A stretch of DNA of 27,983 nt, from the IMG/VR virus record IMGVR_UViG_3300042502_000027, positions 1 through 27,983 of that record. The stretch is one strand, 5' to 3'. Made by a program: the position numbers and the translations under genes. Shown here in pieces: positions 27,983-27,983 of this stretch. Numbering within the stretch: position 1 is the stretch's first letter; each line of letters starts with the position of its first letter. The notes beneath the pieces were generated by a model. That model did not search any database, was not told the origin of the DNA, and worked only from the letters and a program-made list of their open reading frames with translations. This stretch comes from a virus.

Positions 27983-27983
27983 A

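Noticed and set aside
1-27983. CRISPR array, tRNA genes, insertion sequences, integrase and attachment site
   Set aside because: No regularly spaced repeats, no cloverleaf-like sequence noticed, no transposase or recombinase motifs, and no room between the tightly packed genes. A tRNA scan was not possible here.

Overview
The window is a contiguous piece of a tailed double-stranded DNA phage genome, apparently podovirus-like (short-tailed). The evidence is a P22-type portal, an SU10-type major capsid protein, a head-to-tail adaptor, a nozzle/hub-like protein and a block of large ejection-type proteins, with no tape-measure, sheath or tail-tube genes visible. The embedded Rz/Rz1 spanin pair indicates a Gram-negative host. 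I see no integrase, RNA polymerase, DNA polymerase, tRNA or rRNA gene. Coding density is very high: most neighbours overlap by 1-4 bases (ATGA, TAATG) and only one intergenic space exceeds 100 bases.

Layout: (1) 1-1439, minus strand: a recombination/replication group with a RecB/Cas4-like DUF2800 nuclease (cut by the left edge), a small unknown protein, a RuvC-like resolvase and a small HTH regulator. (2) 1440-1629: divergent control region with a good plus-strand sigma70-type promoter and two perfect inverted repeats. On the minus strand the second repeat is an intrinsic terminator, so the pair resembles a compact small RNA. (3) 1630-3948, plus strand: eleven tightly overlapping small early-type genes, including two small membrane proteins and two likely DNA-binding proteins. 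(4) 3942-27982, minus strand: one long late operon read from right to left. The order is terminase large subunit (cut by the right edge), small basic and Cys-rich proteins, glycosyltransferase, methyltransferase, portal, scaffold, major capsid protein, second glycosyltransferase, adaptor, fibre/appendage proteins (including three tandem paralogues), lysis cassette (several small membrane proteins, a lipoprotein, Rz with nested Rz1, M15 peptidase), C1q-like virion protein, nozzle/hub-like protein, a GNAT-like protein, and five internal-virion/ejection proteins. Early and late operons collide tail to tail at 3942-3948, where the two last genes overlap by 7 bases inside a terminator-like hairpin.

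The parts work together as a lytic programme. Early genes and the nuclease/resolvase group would handle host takeover and DNA processing. The late operon packages DNA, builds the head, adds the tail and host-recognition proteins, lyses the cell, and supplies proteins delivered with the DNA. The most unusual features are the terminator-ended two-hairpin element in the control region, a lysis-module gene with no ATG/GTG/TTG start at its expected N-terminus (an ATT codon fits), the three-gene appendage paralogue array, a GAAA-capped hairpin straight after the capsid gene, and an enzyme-like conserved block in the last ejection-module gene. Family assignments come from recognising motifs by eye; no database search was run.
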